64,000 nt of DNA from Acarospora socialis. Taxonomy: Eukaryota; Ascomycota; Lecanoromycetes; Acarosporales; Acarosporaceae. The notes under the pieces were generated by a model. It did no database searches and was not told where the DNA came from. It saw nothing but the letters and a program-made list of their open reading frames with translations. The position numbers were made by a program, and so were the translations under genes. The DNA lies in NCBI GenBank assembly GCA_025617375.2, contig JAMYGW020000020.1, forward strand, positions 1-64,000, in the 5' to 3' direction. Every line of letters starts with the position of its first letter. Positions within the stretch are counted from its first letter, which is position 1. Of this stretch, positions 9,805-22,159 are shown piece after piece.

Positions 9805-9920
9805 CTTTGTGGGTTGGAGATGTTGAAATGAGGGTGTACTATTTTGTGGTGCCAGGATTAGGTAGCACAGGTTCACATATGTCATAAATCATGATAAGAT
9901 TTTAATAGATTGAATTCAAA

Positions 9921-10489
9921 ATGGTACATTGCATCCAGTCATTGGATCTATCTGTGACTTCATGCTATCTGCAAACTGATTGTTGGAAAGGTGAAAGCTT
10001 CCGGGGGTTTCTTCCACAATCCTTGCGGAACGCATTAAGTTCCTCGGATGAGATTCTTACAGAGGCGGAGAGTGAGTACAAGAGAACATTGCCCTTATCA
10101 TTAGCGATCACATTGGTTTTGAACTAGAAGGCCTTTCATTCTTGCACAACTGGCTCGGTACTCAGATGGCACTCAACGCAACCATACATCAATGTGCTGC
10201 ACACCTGCTGGACGAGCTCAACAGAGAACAACAACCGCCTGTAATAGGCACTTTGTTACCCAGCGATCTAGCCGGGGAGTTCCATTCGCAGAGGGCCAGG
10301 CCTACCTCAAAGATATCAGCAATCGCCGCATGCCCTGGGACAGCAAGTGTCAGCTTGCCGGTGTCACCAAATGTTAGCCTGTCAAGATTGCCAAGTCTCC
10401 ACTCAGAGCCACCCAGCGACAATACTGTCACTGTTGACCCTGACTCACCCTCAGTGAATGCCTCCATCAACTCAGCCCATTCATATTGA
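9921..10489 (+). CDS. hypothetical protein, two exons
   Basis: Exons 9921-10071 and 10128-10489 join cleanly. The 56-base intron has a GTGAGT donor and a GAACTAG acceptor, and removing it links two frames into one of 170 aa. The start is ATG at 9921. The N-terminal half contains SSSDEILTEAE and GLSFLHNWLGTQMALNA; the C-terminal half is Ser/Pro-rich (SLPVSPNVSLSRLPSL). No domain was recognised. It sits between a MITE and a large CpG-poor block, an island of coding-like composition. Confidence 0.5.
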
Positions 10490-13400
10490 CCAGAGGCTGG
10501 GAAGAGGGCGGAAGGAAGGCGACATCAACGAAGAACAACATGATTGTCAAGAAGGTTGATGATGATGACAAGCATGCTGTGCCTTCTCTTGATTCTGTTA
10601 GCTCAGATGCACGACTTCGGAAGGAGTGCTGTGGGATTTGGTAAAGGTCTCGCTCCTTAGAAGGCAGGAGTTATGCCTTCCCCAAACCCTGGTGTTGATC
10701 ACCTAAGTGATCAATGAAAAAATTGGCAACAAAGACTTGGATTTTTTCCAGAACTTCAACTCTATAACCATTAGGGTAGGTTTTGTTTTAAAACAAATAA
10801 ACTGTCTGCAGCTCTCAAATTTACACATGTAATTATTAAAGCACTTTGCACCGCTAGCTGTCAATTCTTCAAGTGCTAGGCTCAAGCAATTTGACTTCTT
10901 GCGATTACACACCTCTCTTGTCGCACCCCTCAACACTTCTCAAGGGCAAGCTTTGAGATCTGAGTTCACATTAGCACATCTGATAAGACTGCTGCTTTCT
11001 TTTTTTCTTTATTGATGTATCAGATGTGCTTGTTTCTAAAGATTTTGTTTAAGTTTGTCTTTTCTTGAATGATTCTATGCTTTTATTGTTTAATAAATGT
11101 TATTTATTTTTAAATATACTTTCTCTTCAACTTTGAATGATTCAGAGTCAAAGAATCTTGAAGTGACTCTGTGACTAAAAGAAAGCTGTCTGATGAGAAT
11201 TAAGTGTTCAGATTTTTCACATTGTTCAGAGATTCTACATCATCAGAATTTGAAAATGATGAATCTCAAAGTTCTGTGTCAGGGATGATACTGTTTGATA
11301 GGAACTTATTATTGATATATGTTGTGAATAAAGTATTCCCAACTAATAATGACATGTCTTACTTTCTACTGCTGTCAATATCTGCTTGAGCATTCTTCTG
11401 CATTCATTCTTTACAGTTGATGACTATTCTTAAATATTTTGAACAATAATCTCAGCAACAAGAGTTTATATCTATCTGATACAACAGTCACATACAGTCA
11501 GAGATCTTTGCAAATTCACTTCTGATGATGTTGAGCTCTAATCAGTGAGAATCTCAGATTTCATGCATCTGACTTTGTTTTTCATTCAGTAAGCAGTTTG
11601 ACTGCATAAAGTTTGAAGAATCATATGTTGATGATGTTGATGTAAGTTAGTTTCTGCTCTCAAAACTGAGAGATCATGTAGATACTGAATCTAACATAAA
11701 TTTACATCTTTTCAGAAAGATCATACTTCATTGTCTCAAAGTCAGCAATCTTAATAGTAGTCAATCTTTGTCTGTTTGATTGAATGAGAATGTTTTTCAG
11801 TTTCAAGTTCTGATGAGTAAAGTCACTAACATGTATATATGTCAGTTTCTTGCTGATTTGAGTTAAGAGAATGAAAATGTTGTAATCATCTAGATTGATT
11901 GAGTCAAGATCATTCAGGGTTCACTTCATATTCAATTACAATGACTTGTTTCTGTATTCTTTCTTCAGAATCTTGATGATCTGTACTATATGTGGTTGAA
12001 GAATGACCAAAACTCAGCATCAATGCAGCTACTTAATGAATTCATCTATGTGTTTAAGCTTGACAATTTTCTGAAACTTTTTCATCAATGATTTTCAGCA
12101 CTTTTAAACTTTGCTTGCAAAATTCAACACTTTGAAGTGCAGCACCTTGATGATGAAGATCTTCTGAGAATGCAATTTCTTCACTTTCATGACTGATGTG
12201 AAGCTCTTGATACTCATGATTTTCATTCTCTTCTGTTTGTACACAGTGTTGTTCTTTGAATCTAAAATCAAAGATTGAGACTCTGATAACATTCATATTA
12301 ATAAGAAGCTTTGACAAAGTATCTAGAAATTTTCCACTGAACTTCTTAGTGTTTCTATTGATAGTGTTGCTCTTTCTGATATGATAAGACTGAGTATTAT
12401 GCTTTTACTATGATCTCTCTTAGATTGATGATGATCATATTGATGATCTTCAGAGATTGTTTCTGATAAAATTATTGTGCAGTCATCAATATATATTTGA
12501 ACAGAATTTCTTGACACAACTGTGAGTCTTGAGTGATGTATATCTGAATTGAGATCAATTCTGAAATGCTATCTGCTAATATTAATTATGTTGTTATTAG
12601 TGAGCTGAAGATTGCATGTGTCAAAATCATCTGTAAAGTCAATTACTCAGCTCTGCAGAGAGTACATGTGCTCTTTAAATACTAGATCAAGAAAGAGCAT
12701 AGTAAGCTTGTCAGATTGATTGCTCATTCAGTTTGCTAGTTCATCATTGTTACTCTTAAAAGAGTGAAACTCATATCTTACGTTCTCAAACAGCTCAAGA
12801 ATCTTATCTGTACTTACAATATTTTCAAGAAATAAAACAATGATAGAGAGATTCACAGCTTTAGTGATTGTTATGATGTTGAGAGAAATCAACAATTAAT
12901 ATGATTGTGAAGTATCAGAGTGTGTTGACTTTGATGAGTTATAATGAGATAAAAACAAGACAGTTATACCTGCAGAAAATAATAGACAAAGTGATATTAA
13001 ATTCTCACTCAATAATGAAATACTCTTGTTCTGAACAAGGGACAAGGAGCTACAGTAATGAAATGTATGAGAATTTATTCATCTTAAAAGTGATAAAGAG
13101 TTGAACACTGTTAGTCAACAATTAATCTGCAGTGTGCAGCTGTTAGAGTTGATGTATTTTAGTGTCAATCTTGTCATAGTGTTTTCTCACTCTTAATGCT
13201 GTAAAGCTGTACAATTCTGACATTCTTTTATCTGACACTTATGACTGTTCAATGTTTAATTGTAACTGTGACAGACATTGTGTTGACTGCTTGATCAGTG
13301 TCTGACTTTGATGTTGTGATCTTCTTCAATTACTATACTGCATTTCACTCTTAATAGATCTTGAGATTCTCTAAATGTTTGTCTTTCTTTCTCAGTAATT

Positions 13401-14152
13401 TTTTCTGCATTTTATACTCATAAAGAGCAGAGATTTTCTGAAGACACTCTGTCTTAGATTTTCAGTATCACTGATTCTCAATTGAAAGTTGACTTTTTCT
13501 CAGTTGCTGTATAGAATATTTGTGTCTTCTTAAGTGATATCTGTAGATCATTGTAACATTCTGCCAGTTATCTGTAGTTAGTATGTCATCAATGTAGTAT
13601 TTATGACGAACATTTTGCCATATTAGATTGAATAGCTAATCTTTGAAAAGTCAGACTTTACACTTTCAATAACTGAACTCAGGAATTTTCATTCAAAGAT
13701 TGTTGACTTAATCTGATATGAATCTTTTTGCCTTCTATTTCACACAGATAATCATAGAATTGAACAACAGTTTTATGTTGAAAGTTAGACTCAGAAGTTG
13801 TCTCTATCTGATGTTTAGTCTGTTTTCTTATATCTGTAATCAGCTCTTCTGTGAAAGATGAAGATATAAAGAATGTGAGTATGATCATCATTTAATTAAG
13901 CAATGATAAATATGTCATAGTGTCTAAAGAATGATTAAAGTGTGAAAATGAAAGTTTCAATTTTCTTCATTGATAAAAGATGAAAGAATTGAGATGAAGC
14001 TCTTACAGAATATGTCATAGAGAATGTTTCATGAAGAAATTACCATCTCATCACATGTTAACCAGACACCCCAACTTGCATCCCAACTCTCAATTTGAAA
14101 GATAATTTGAGAATAAATAACATCTTCTAGAATTAAGCAAAAATGATGTAGA
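10490..14152. other. AT-rich, CpG-depleted block (decayed repeat DNA)
   Basis: About 3.6 kb in which CG dinucleotides are nearly absent while TGA, TCA, AGA and TCT are very common. Short frames occur on both strands but none gives a recognisable protein. The composition suggests ancient transposon DNA worn by CpG methylation and deamination rather than unique sequence. The parent family cannot be named by eye. Confidence 0.5.
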
Positions 14153-14379
14153 TGTTGGAAGGAATAGAATACTTGTGCTATACTGCCTATCTAGTGGAAT
14201 GTACACTGTTGAGGTTGACTGCAGTCAACTTGGGTAGGTTATCTTGACTGTGGTCAATGTGAGTTGTAGAGATTTTCATTCACATACTCTGCTACACAGA
14301 CTATATGGCCAATGAGCAACCTCTGACACTAGTCTCAACTAAGACCATGATAGCAGCTAGAACACCACACTTCTTAACA
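14153..14379. mobile_element. solo LTR fossil, family A, copy 2
   Basis: A 227-bp sequence with a perfect 5-bp duplication GTAGA on both sides (14148-14152 and 14380-14384). It shares the TTGAC-N4-GTCAA palindromes and the AGCTAGAACACC...CACTTC end with copies at 8221 and 15567. It is inserted at the edge of the CpG-poor block. Old; only the LTR remains. Confidence 0.82.
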
Positions 14380-14931
14380 GTAGAAGCATAAAGAAGTAAA
14401 TCTATATAGTAGATCTAAGAGTTTAGAATATAAGTTGAGAATCAATTACTGTTTAATTGTGAAGATAGACATCTATTTGTGTTATCTTCACTTAGAGTTT
14501 TTTTAATCATTATGCATAGTCAGTTTTCAATTATTCAGATTGCTCTTTCAGCAATATTATTCTGAATAAATATGTAAAGCACAGTGTACTGTAATGTAAT
14601 GTAATGTTAAAATATCTGCATCAGTCATCAAAAATAGCTCTAAACTTCATGACATTTTTATTTCTGTACAGTCAAAATCTTTGTGTCACTTTGAAGTTCA
14701 ATTCTCAATTGTCACTTTTATAATTTCTGTGAGACAATGTTATATTGCATTAGCAGTATTGTTTATTTATTTACAATGTTCAAAAATTACTTATCTTCAT
14801 TAATAATAAATAGAGAATCACATATGTCAATGAAGATGAGAACAAGATGTTAATCTTTCTTTTCACTTACAGTGTGTTTTCACTAATACAAACTTAATAA
14901 AAGCACAGACTTCACAGATATCTTTTTTGTT

Positions 14932-15303
14932 TGACATTGAGAATAATACAACCATTGCTCATTATGGTGCTCGAGCAACACCAGTATAGTGGCAAGATAG
15001 GAAAGAATGCCGGTCCCCTCCTTTATCACTACCAACTGCCAGAGAGAAAGCGGTGCATTCATCAACAATTACACAATTCTACGACGGTACCTACAAGAAG
15101 ACACATGGTGTGTCACAGAAAGGTTTTAAGAAGCTCCAGCAAAAGTATATAGATCTTCAGCTACTGCCACAAATGTTTCAGCACACCTTTGGCAGCTTCT
15201 AAATGAGTGAGTGTTACGGTAGTCCTCTGATAGCCCTATCACATAATAGTGATGTCTTCCTTCAGAAACTCGGCGTTTGCACAGATTCACGGTAGAGTCT
15301 CAT
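14932..15303 (+). repeat. dispersed repeat, copy 2
   Basis: Partner of 4490-5001, with the same order of blocks and a similar broken peptide (GTYKKTHG... versus GTYKGTHD...). It serves as the uninterrupted comparison for the junction of the mitochondrial insert in copy 1: after CGGTAGAGTCTCAT this copy continues into unrelated DNA. Confidence 0.6.
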
Positions 15304-15566
15304 TATAATAGCTTTAAAGACATCTATCACTCTCTTTAACTTAAGCAGCTTGTAACGCTCTGTGACTACAATCCTAACACATTCCATGGAGTTGTGATAC
15401 CCACCCAATGGTCAATTAGGAATGCACTACCTTAGTCAGCATCCTGCGAGCCATCCCCCGAAGCATAAAGAAGAAGAAAAGCAAGAAGAAAAAAGAAAAT
15501 TATGCTGTTAAAGACAAAACTTCTTCATTGAACATAGCAGAAAGTGAACTTACTATTTAAAGGTAT

Positions 15567-15740
15567 TGTTGAAAGGCAACAGATACTCATGCTATGCTGC
15601 TGTCTACTAGTGGAACTAATGTTGTTGATATTGACTGCTCAAAGTGAGTTTACTATGCAGATCATGTTATCAGTAGGCAACCCCTGACACTAGAACTAAC
15701 TAAGGCAACAGTAGCAGCTAGAACACCGCACTTCTCAACA
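15567..15740. mobile_element. LTR fossil, family A, copy 3
   Basis: A 174-bp copy with TGTTGA...TCAACA termini. No target duplication is visible (flanks GGTAT and CTTCC), so it may be one end of a lost larger element or a rearranged copy. At its right edge base composition changes abruptly from AT-rich to GC-rich. Confidence 0.65.
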
Positions 15741-16378
15741 CTTCCACTCGGTGACGCTGCACCTATTGACTCCCACTGACAGCAGGGACGACGGCCCTGC
15801 GAGAGTCGGGGCCCGTCGCGTGGTGTAGGAAGTGCAGAAAAAGGTCGAGGGCTGCTTGCGGGTCGCAAGGCGGAGGAGGCTGGTTGCCGACATTACGAAA
15901 ACTTAGGGCGCGGGCTCATGAGGGCTTGGTCGTGGACAGAACGGGTTCTGGATAGGTATTGCAGGTCGAAGCTCGAGTTGAGTGACTTGGGTGCCAAGAT
16001 GGGGAGTTTCGAATTCTAGGGAAACCAGTTCTGACATGTGTGTGCATTATTCACTGTTCTTGCAGCATTTCCAGTTTACTAATCACATTTGTTGTGAAAC
16101 GACAGCTAGATATTCGGAGGCTGAGGATCTACCAAAAAGGTGTTTTCTACGGCTGGAAGACTAGGAAGATACAGATACCTTAAAAGTGGACGTCACTGGA
16201 GAGAAGAAAACAAGAACAATGAGTATGCTATCAGCTGAAGTGGAGAATCATCGTATTCAAAGGAACTAGTACTGTAGTTCTACAACTTGGACTACGGCCT
16301 AGTAGCTTCTGTGTATGATCCCATCCTTTTCGCTCGGAAGTACAAGGATCCACAACTGTTCCAAAGCAAGGGAATCAC
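15741..16378. other. intergenic, GC-richer
   Basis: Transition from repeat-rich to gene-bearing DNA. Short frames only; no feature recognised. Confidence 0.35.
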
Positions 16379-17660
16379 TCACTTGAGCAATACTAAAGCC
16401 TTCGCGATTACCCTGCGACCGTCTTTATTCCCTAGCCCTGATGAAGCTTGACGAGCTAGCGATTCCGGGTCCTGCGCAGCAATCCCAGGAAAGAGGGTAA
16501 TGCGGACTCTCAGCGGTTCCCCTTTCCGCTGTCGCTCATATCCACCCTCATCATCCCTCATATCTTGTCTGTCGTACAATGCATTAGGCGGCGGCCAAAA
16601 GAACTCGTATCGGTCTGGATTCAACCGGAGCTCAGCACGTAACATTAGGGACTGTACAAAGATCTGTTCTTGTGTTCGTTCCTGATCTTTCCAGATATCT
16701 TTTGCGGCTGTATCCAATTCCATTGGGCTTATGGTCCTATAGGTATCCCTCTTTATAAGCGGCCATAGCGTGTGGGACAAAAGGTTCGATAGATCGTTGG
16801 CTCGTACAGGAACGACAGTGTCGGAGAATCTTTGGTCCTTGACAAAGGAATGTAGGGCAGATTGAAGAAAGATATCATGTCTCAATTGACCAACTAGAAC
16901 TTCGGTCAGTGGATGTGGCAACGATGGAATTAATCATAGGTAGATTCACACTGTTCGACTATCAGTCGCTCGTAGATGACTGCAAACTTGCCACGATCAT
17001 GGAAAAAGTCCGGAAAACTCGAACGCAAAGCGTGCTGAAAAAACGTCATCCCTGTCATGGCTCGTAGAAGGCTCGTATCGTCCACTTCGCTCAGACCAAG
17101 AGATACAAGCTGTAGCAGGGAAAGGTCATCCTCGGGATCGAAGCCGTACACTTGCTGGCATAGTTTGTAGACATCAGGGTGGCAGTTCCTTATTTCCGCG
17201 AAGTTCGGACCCGCTACCTGGTCCGAGGACTCGCCCACAATGATACGTGTGTTGTGCTCAATCAGGGCTATTATGTCGTTAACTCTAACCCGCACATCGT
17301 TGTCAAAGGGTCCTCGGCCTTCGATGCATCCCGTAGACCGCTGCTTTTGAACGTGTAGTGACTCCTTCAAAGCCTCATTCTCGTCAGCCATAGCTTGTAG
17401 TTTCCGCTTTAGTGTAGTAATCTCGTCCTCCTTTGCCGTTAGTCTTGCTGTCAGATCCTCTATTGAGTCGCACTGACATAGAGTGTTAGTGTGTATCCCG
17501 ACAAAGGAATATGAACTAATCTTACATGCACAGAGGTAGTCTGACTTGGCTGTCTCTTGAAGTCATCCTTCTTATTGCCTCTCTGTTTCGAGCCAGCTTT
17601 TGCACCATCCTCACTTGCTGACATCTTCTCTGAGTAATGAAATGTTCGCTCAACCAACAT
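16379..17660 (-). CDS. coiled-coil hypothetical protein, three exons
   Basis: Exons 17526-17660, 16950-17472 and 16379-16893 on the minus strand join into one 390-aa frame. The introns are 53 and 56 bases, with GTAAGA and GTGAAT donors, an ACTGACC branch in the second and CAG/TAG acceptors. The start is ATG at 17660; a second Met lies at residue 13. The N-terminus is basic and low-complexity (KQRGNKKDDFKRQPSQ). Then a coiled coil follows (EDLTARLTAKEDEITTLKRK...) and a mostly helical C-terminus (FFQHALRSSFPDFFHDRGK; VGQLRHDIFLQSALHSF). I do not recognise the family. The frame is free of breaks, which is notable among its decayed neighbours. Confidence 0.7.
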
Positions 17661-18365
17661 GTAATGGGAGAGAGACCATTATCTGTAATGGCGTGACACA
17701 TGGTGGGCGCATCAATCCTTGAGATTAGCCCCTAATGCATGCAATTGCAGGGGGGGTCTTGGCATTGCTGTTTTACCCACGCGTCTTTGTTTACTTTCTA
17801 ACCCATTTACGAAGGGTTTTTCTATTCTGCATATACACTATAATATTTTACTTACAGCTGAGTAAGCATGCAATTTCGTTTGTTTACTATACTAATTGAC
17901 GAGTCTAGTACTCGACCTCGCTGTCGCCCACATCCTCGGTGTTGTTCCTCCCTGTCACTGTCGCCCACGCCCACCAGTGACCCCCTCACTCACTGCCACC
18001 CCCTTTGCTGTTGCAATGCCTGTCACAGGCCTATTTGAGTTCCCTGTTGCTGTCGTCAATGCATGTTGCTGCCTGTTCTCCCTGGAGGGATGCAGTCCTT
18101 CTCTCCTTCTCCAATTTTGAGACCTACTGGCCACACATCAACAATGTTTGATTCTCTGCTGAGACGCCACACATGACAGTGGAAAGGAAGCAGACAGCAT
18201 ACTTCCACTGTTCCCTCCACAACACACAAGACTGGGTATTAGAGTGTGGTGGAAAGTGTTGCCCGCCAGCAGATGTGCAAGGTCTCCTTCAGAGACCACG
18301 TCATGGGGCCCTGCAGAGTGGAGACTCAAGATAAGTGTTCTAATACTCTATGAATTATTACTAAC
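17661..18365. other. intergenic
   Basis: Contains a C/T-rich stretch at 17900-18010 and a short frame on each strand. Nothing recognised. Confidence 0.35.
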
Positions 18366-18735
18366 AGACTGTCTAGATTAAGGAGATTTGCGACGGCCTT
18401 CTTGCACGGAATACAGATTTGAGGAATTCGCGACAACGCTCGCCGAAAAGGAGAGGGACACACTATTCGAGCGGTGGATGACATACTTGAGGTGGATTAC
18501 GGGGTCTATAAGGAAGGTTGGGGTGGAAGAACTGCTGGGGGCAATTCCGGAGGTGCCACGGACATGGGTGGAGGCTATGTTACTACACTAAGCTGCGGCG
18601 ACAGCGAGGTTAAAAGACTTAGAAATTTTTGGACACTACTAGATATAAAATCCTTACTAATATATACTATGTATAGAATGCTTAATAATAATTACAATAA
18701 AATACTAGGGGCGTATGCAGAATAGAAACTCCCAT
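18366..18735 (+). mobile_element. MULE DNA transposon, 3' end fragment, copy 2
   Basis: The plus strand encodes the transposase tail (EEFATTLAEKERDTLFERWM ... ELLGAIPEVPRTWVEAML), then the shared non-coding tail AAGCTGCGGCGACAGCGAGG to GAATAGAAACTCCCA. Compared with the copy at 1, the acidic last residues have been lost and the coding part joins the tail directly. Upstream transposase domains are missing, so this is a truncated or internally deleted copy. Confidence 0.65.
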
Positions 18736-18856
18736 GACTCAGTGAAAGCATGAAATAGCCTGATCAACAAACTCTTGTTCCGCATCCAAAACAAGCCATG
18801 GCCGCTACATCCCAAACATCACCACTGCGGCTGCCTCCTTGAAAGTAAAGTAATGC

Positions 18857-19231
18857 TCAGTTGTCCAGCCTTGAACTGGTTGTGAACTCATCCACCTCTG
18901 TAGCCGTTATCTGCATGTGTATCGCTTCCGAATTTATAATGTATATCGGCATGAAGTCCCAACCCCACGGCAGAAGCCAGGCCACTATCGACAGCAGCAG
19001 TGGCAGCACCATTTGCGGGCTGTTCTGCCAGTTTTCTATAGCTTTCTTTGCTTCTAGGATCTCCAGATGGAGCTTCATATCGTCATCACACTTAAGATCT
19101 TTACTATTATGAGTGTAACGCGGGAATAGACTTCTTGGATAAAAGCTGTGGTCTCTTCCTTCTTCTATCTCACAATAAAGGGTAATATTCAGGAAGGTGG
19201 TCGCAGCACAAGAATATATCAGAGGATGCAT
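18857..19231 (-). CDS. hypothetical protein with a C-terminal membrane segment
   Basis: A 124-aa frame from ATG at 19231. The middle is a charged helix (DMKLHLEILEAKKAIENWQ) followed by one strongly hydrophobic stretch (VLPLLLSIVAWLLPWGWDF). The arrangement could be a tail-anchored or single-pass protein, or the last exon of a larger one. No family recognised. Confidence 0.35.
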   Translation of the reverse strand: MHPLIYSCAATTFLNITLYCEIEEGRDHSFYPRSLFPRYTHNSKDLKCDDDMKLHLEILEAKKAIENWQNSPQMVLPLLLSIVAWLLPWGWDFMPIYIINSEAIHMQITATEVDEFTTSSRLDN

Positions 19232-20569
19232 GCAAGGTGTGAGTTTGCCTCAAGAGTGCCAGTGGCGAGTTCCCTCCTATCACGGTCCTAGCTGTGTCGC
19301 AGCGATCTCAATTTCGTTCTCTAGCAATGAGACCCATTCACCGTGTTCTTTGTATGGTAGTTAAGTCGCTAAGCCATGAGTCAAAGGTTTCCTCGATGCC
19401 CCTGTCTCAGCAAATGGAAACCATGATAGCAGGTGTCCAATACATTCACTAGTCTTTTATGAGCCCTGCATTCAATACGCTTTATTATCCAGTCAATCAT
19501 CACTCAAATGACAAAGTTTTTGTTAAAATAGGGGCAGCCTCAGCGCTTATGAGCTCGACGTCAGAGCAAGTCCGGCCTGTGTAAAGCACGTGTAAATCTG
19601 ATCACAACCACATAATCATTTCCCTCATTGCTGTCATACGACGCGTCAGTGTAATATTTTGTAAGTAAACACATTAACAAATCAAAATGGTAAATCTTGG
19701 CAAGCAATTTCCCTTGTCAGTCTAGTGCAGGGTCCACTCAAGAATCACACTCTGTACCTTCAAAATTTGTACACCACACCAGGCTTGAAAGTCAGCGTGA
19801 TCAACTAGCCTTCAGCAATTTGCAGCAGCAGAAGGCCACAATTCAAACTACCCTCACCAACACTGAAGCTGCCCGAGCGCAACGTCCAGAGTGGCAGCCG
19901 CTCAGCCAAGGTCTGAGCGCATAGTACTTCATTAGCTCCCCTTTCTCTGAAGCCCACTTGATTTTGCTCATGGGAAACCTTACTGATGGAGTTGGGAGAG
20001 ATTGAGAGTGAGAAATCTTGTAGATCCGTGTACAGGACATTGTCAAGATGTTTGCCTGATGATTGGTTCAGGCCCAATCTTGACCCTATAAACATGATCC
20101 TTGTCTAGCCTATTATGTTTTTGTGGCTAGGAATTGGCGAGCAAAAGATCATTCATCTTCTGCCGAGTACACTCCCAGCGGGCCGTCACCCAAACACGTT
20201 CCTGGTTCAATCCTTCATGAGCATCCTCTGCCAGAGTAGGCAGAGGCTGTGACTATGCAATGATTGAACGGCTTATGATGTTAGGATTGTAATAAGAATG
20301 CTATGATTTCTCTGTAAGTAATCTTACTCGGTTTTGTCTATAACCAGTTCCATATGCCTAACCCAAGCGTTAGTCTTCCCTTCTGCGCATATGTGTCGGC
20401 AGGGGACAAACTGCTGTAATTGTAGATCACTTGTCTTTGCACCTCCCAGATGAGAAATAAAAGATAGCATGCACACTGTATACTGCTAATAAAGAGTGTG
20501 ATTTGTATTCAACCTAGACCATTAGATCATCCCCTATCAAGTAACACAATAAAAAGATAACAAAGGCAG
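19232..20569. other. intergenic
   Basis: About 1.3 kb with only short shadow-like frames and no recognised repeat or RNA. Confidence 0.35.
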
Positions 20570-22159
20570 TCACCGTTTCTGCAGGCTTCCGCTCTCAAGT
20601 CCACCTCTCTTTCTCTTTTCACCTTGACACCCACCGCGAACTTCTTCCTCGGATGGTCGTGCTTGGAGAACCTTCACACTGTCGGGGTTGTGCTGAGCTA
20701 GGTGTACTGTTTGGATGAACGTCAACAGTAAGCTCAGGTATATGCCTGCAGTGTTGGTCCCCATATCAGAGGCTTTTTGCATCTGCTCCGAAAGATCTTC
20801 CAATGTGATCATCTCTTCCTTCCTCAACTGAGCTACTAGCTTTGTGGTTGTGGTTCCCGACTTTTGCACTAGTTCGAGCGCTGCCTTGCATGAGATGGCC
20901 AGTGGTCCGTAAACAAGGTGCGGAATAACGTCCGTGCCTCGCACAGAAGGTTGGCTTTGAAGAAATCTTGCGTTAAGTCGCTGTTGGTCCTGAAGAGGTA
21001 AAGCTAGTTCTGGTGGGGGAAGTCTGTCCAGAAATGATCTTGCTGATTGATGTTTGTCTACTTCCATCATCTCTTTCCCGATATTGGTCAAAGCTAAAAA
21101 GATGCCACCAGGACGAGCTACAAGTGGTTTGTACTCTTTCCAATGCCCGTTGGATAAATACTTTGCGAACCATGGCTTGAAAATCGAATATGTCAAGATT
21201 AGCCGACCGATAGCTTGAACATCAAATGCTTTGTTCTCCTCTGGTCTTGTGTCTTTAAGATCTCCGATACCCCCAAGTTTAACACAGGGTGTTGGTCCGG
21301 TCTGAAGCCAGATGTTTGCGGCCGTTATTTCTCCATGGGCGACGTCTCTCTCATGGAGATATACAGTAGCATCCAGGATCTGCTTGACGTATACAAGCAT
21401 CTCATGCGCCGGTATGTCCTCTTTTCTCTTGAGCGGGGTCGTGGTGTGCTCCAAAACCATCAGATTCCCGCCCACTTTCGGATCCCTCACAAAGAGACCC
21501 AACGCATGTCCTACCAAATTAGGCTATAGAGGTCAGCATAGAGTGATCACATTGGGGAACAGTTCGCTTACATGGCTCCCGATGCGCTCTAGGTCTCGGC
21601 CCTCTGGCCTCTTTTTGATGGAAAAGAGGTTCCCCTCACGGTCTACACCTTTAGTGCGTCCGTCTTTTGAAATGATATCGATTCTTCCAGCATCCGTCTT
21701 TGTATCGTGCACCTGCACTTTCACATTTAGCTGTCCAAATAAGGGTAGATGCCCGAGTTGGAAATTGTAGTGTTTGATGCAGCGGTTGTAATCTGATTCC
21801 GTTATAGGCGCATTATGCACAATATACTCAACCACCGGGCCAATCTTTATAGGACTCTTGTCTTGAAGAACAGCTTTTTCTCCAATTTTTAGTTCTTCTC
21901 TATAGTCGACGAAGATGCCCAGGATAGACCGACACTCGATGCTCACTTCTCCGGTGACCGGATTGAGAGAAAAACGGGCATGAATGCCGCTGACTCCTAA
22001 GCGATTGACCAACAATGTAGACTGGTCTTCGTCAGATCCAAGGCTGGGTTCCTCTGCAAGACCTGATACTGTCAATTTTATGTCGTCAAGGCCAATTGCT
22101 GCTCCTGAACGAGGGCTTGGTTGCAGTGTTGCCAAAAGGAGATCTGGTTTGGTCGCCAT
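20570..22159 (-). CDS. FHA-domain pseudokinase
   Basis: Two exons (21572-22159 and 20570-21523) with a 48-base intron (GTAAGC donor, GCTGAC branch, TATAG acceptor) give 513 aa. Residues about 45-115 fit a forkhead-associated domain (LLVNRLGVSGIHARFSL..., then SILGIFVDYREELKIGEKA, SPIKIG). A kinase-like fold follows: the beta-3 lysine region FSIKKR (about 180-184), HPNLVGHALGLFV, and VYLHERDVAHGEITAANIW. The catalytic HRD is HGE (259-261), the DFG site is replaced by GGIGD (280-284), and no glycine-rich loop is visible; the Asn equivalent is kept. The order FHA then kinase is that of Rad53/Chk2-type proteins. The missing catalytic residues predict a scaffold or phospho-peptide adaptor rather than an active kinase. 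No frame breaks. A related active-type kinase lies at 58.9 kb. Confidence 0.75.

Noticed and set aside
12054-12517. Minus-strand frames in the CpG-poor block as a gene
   Set aside because: Glu/Ser/His-rich reads of low-complexity sequence; no motif and no splice signals.
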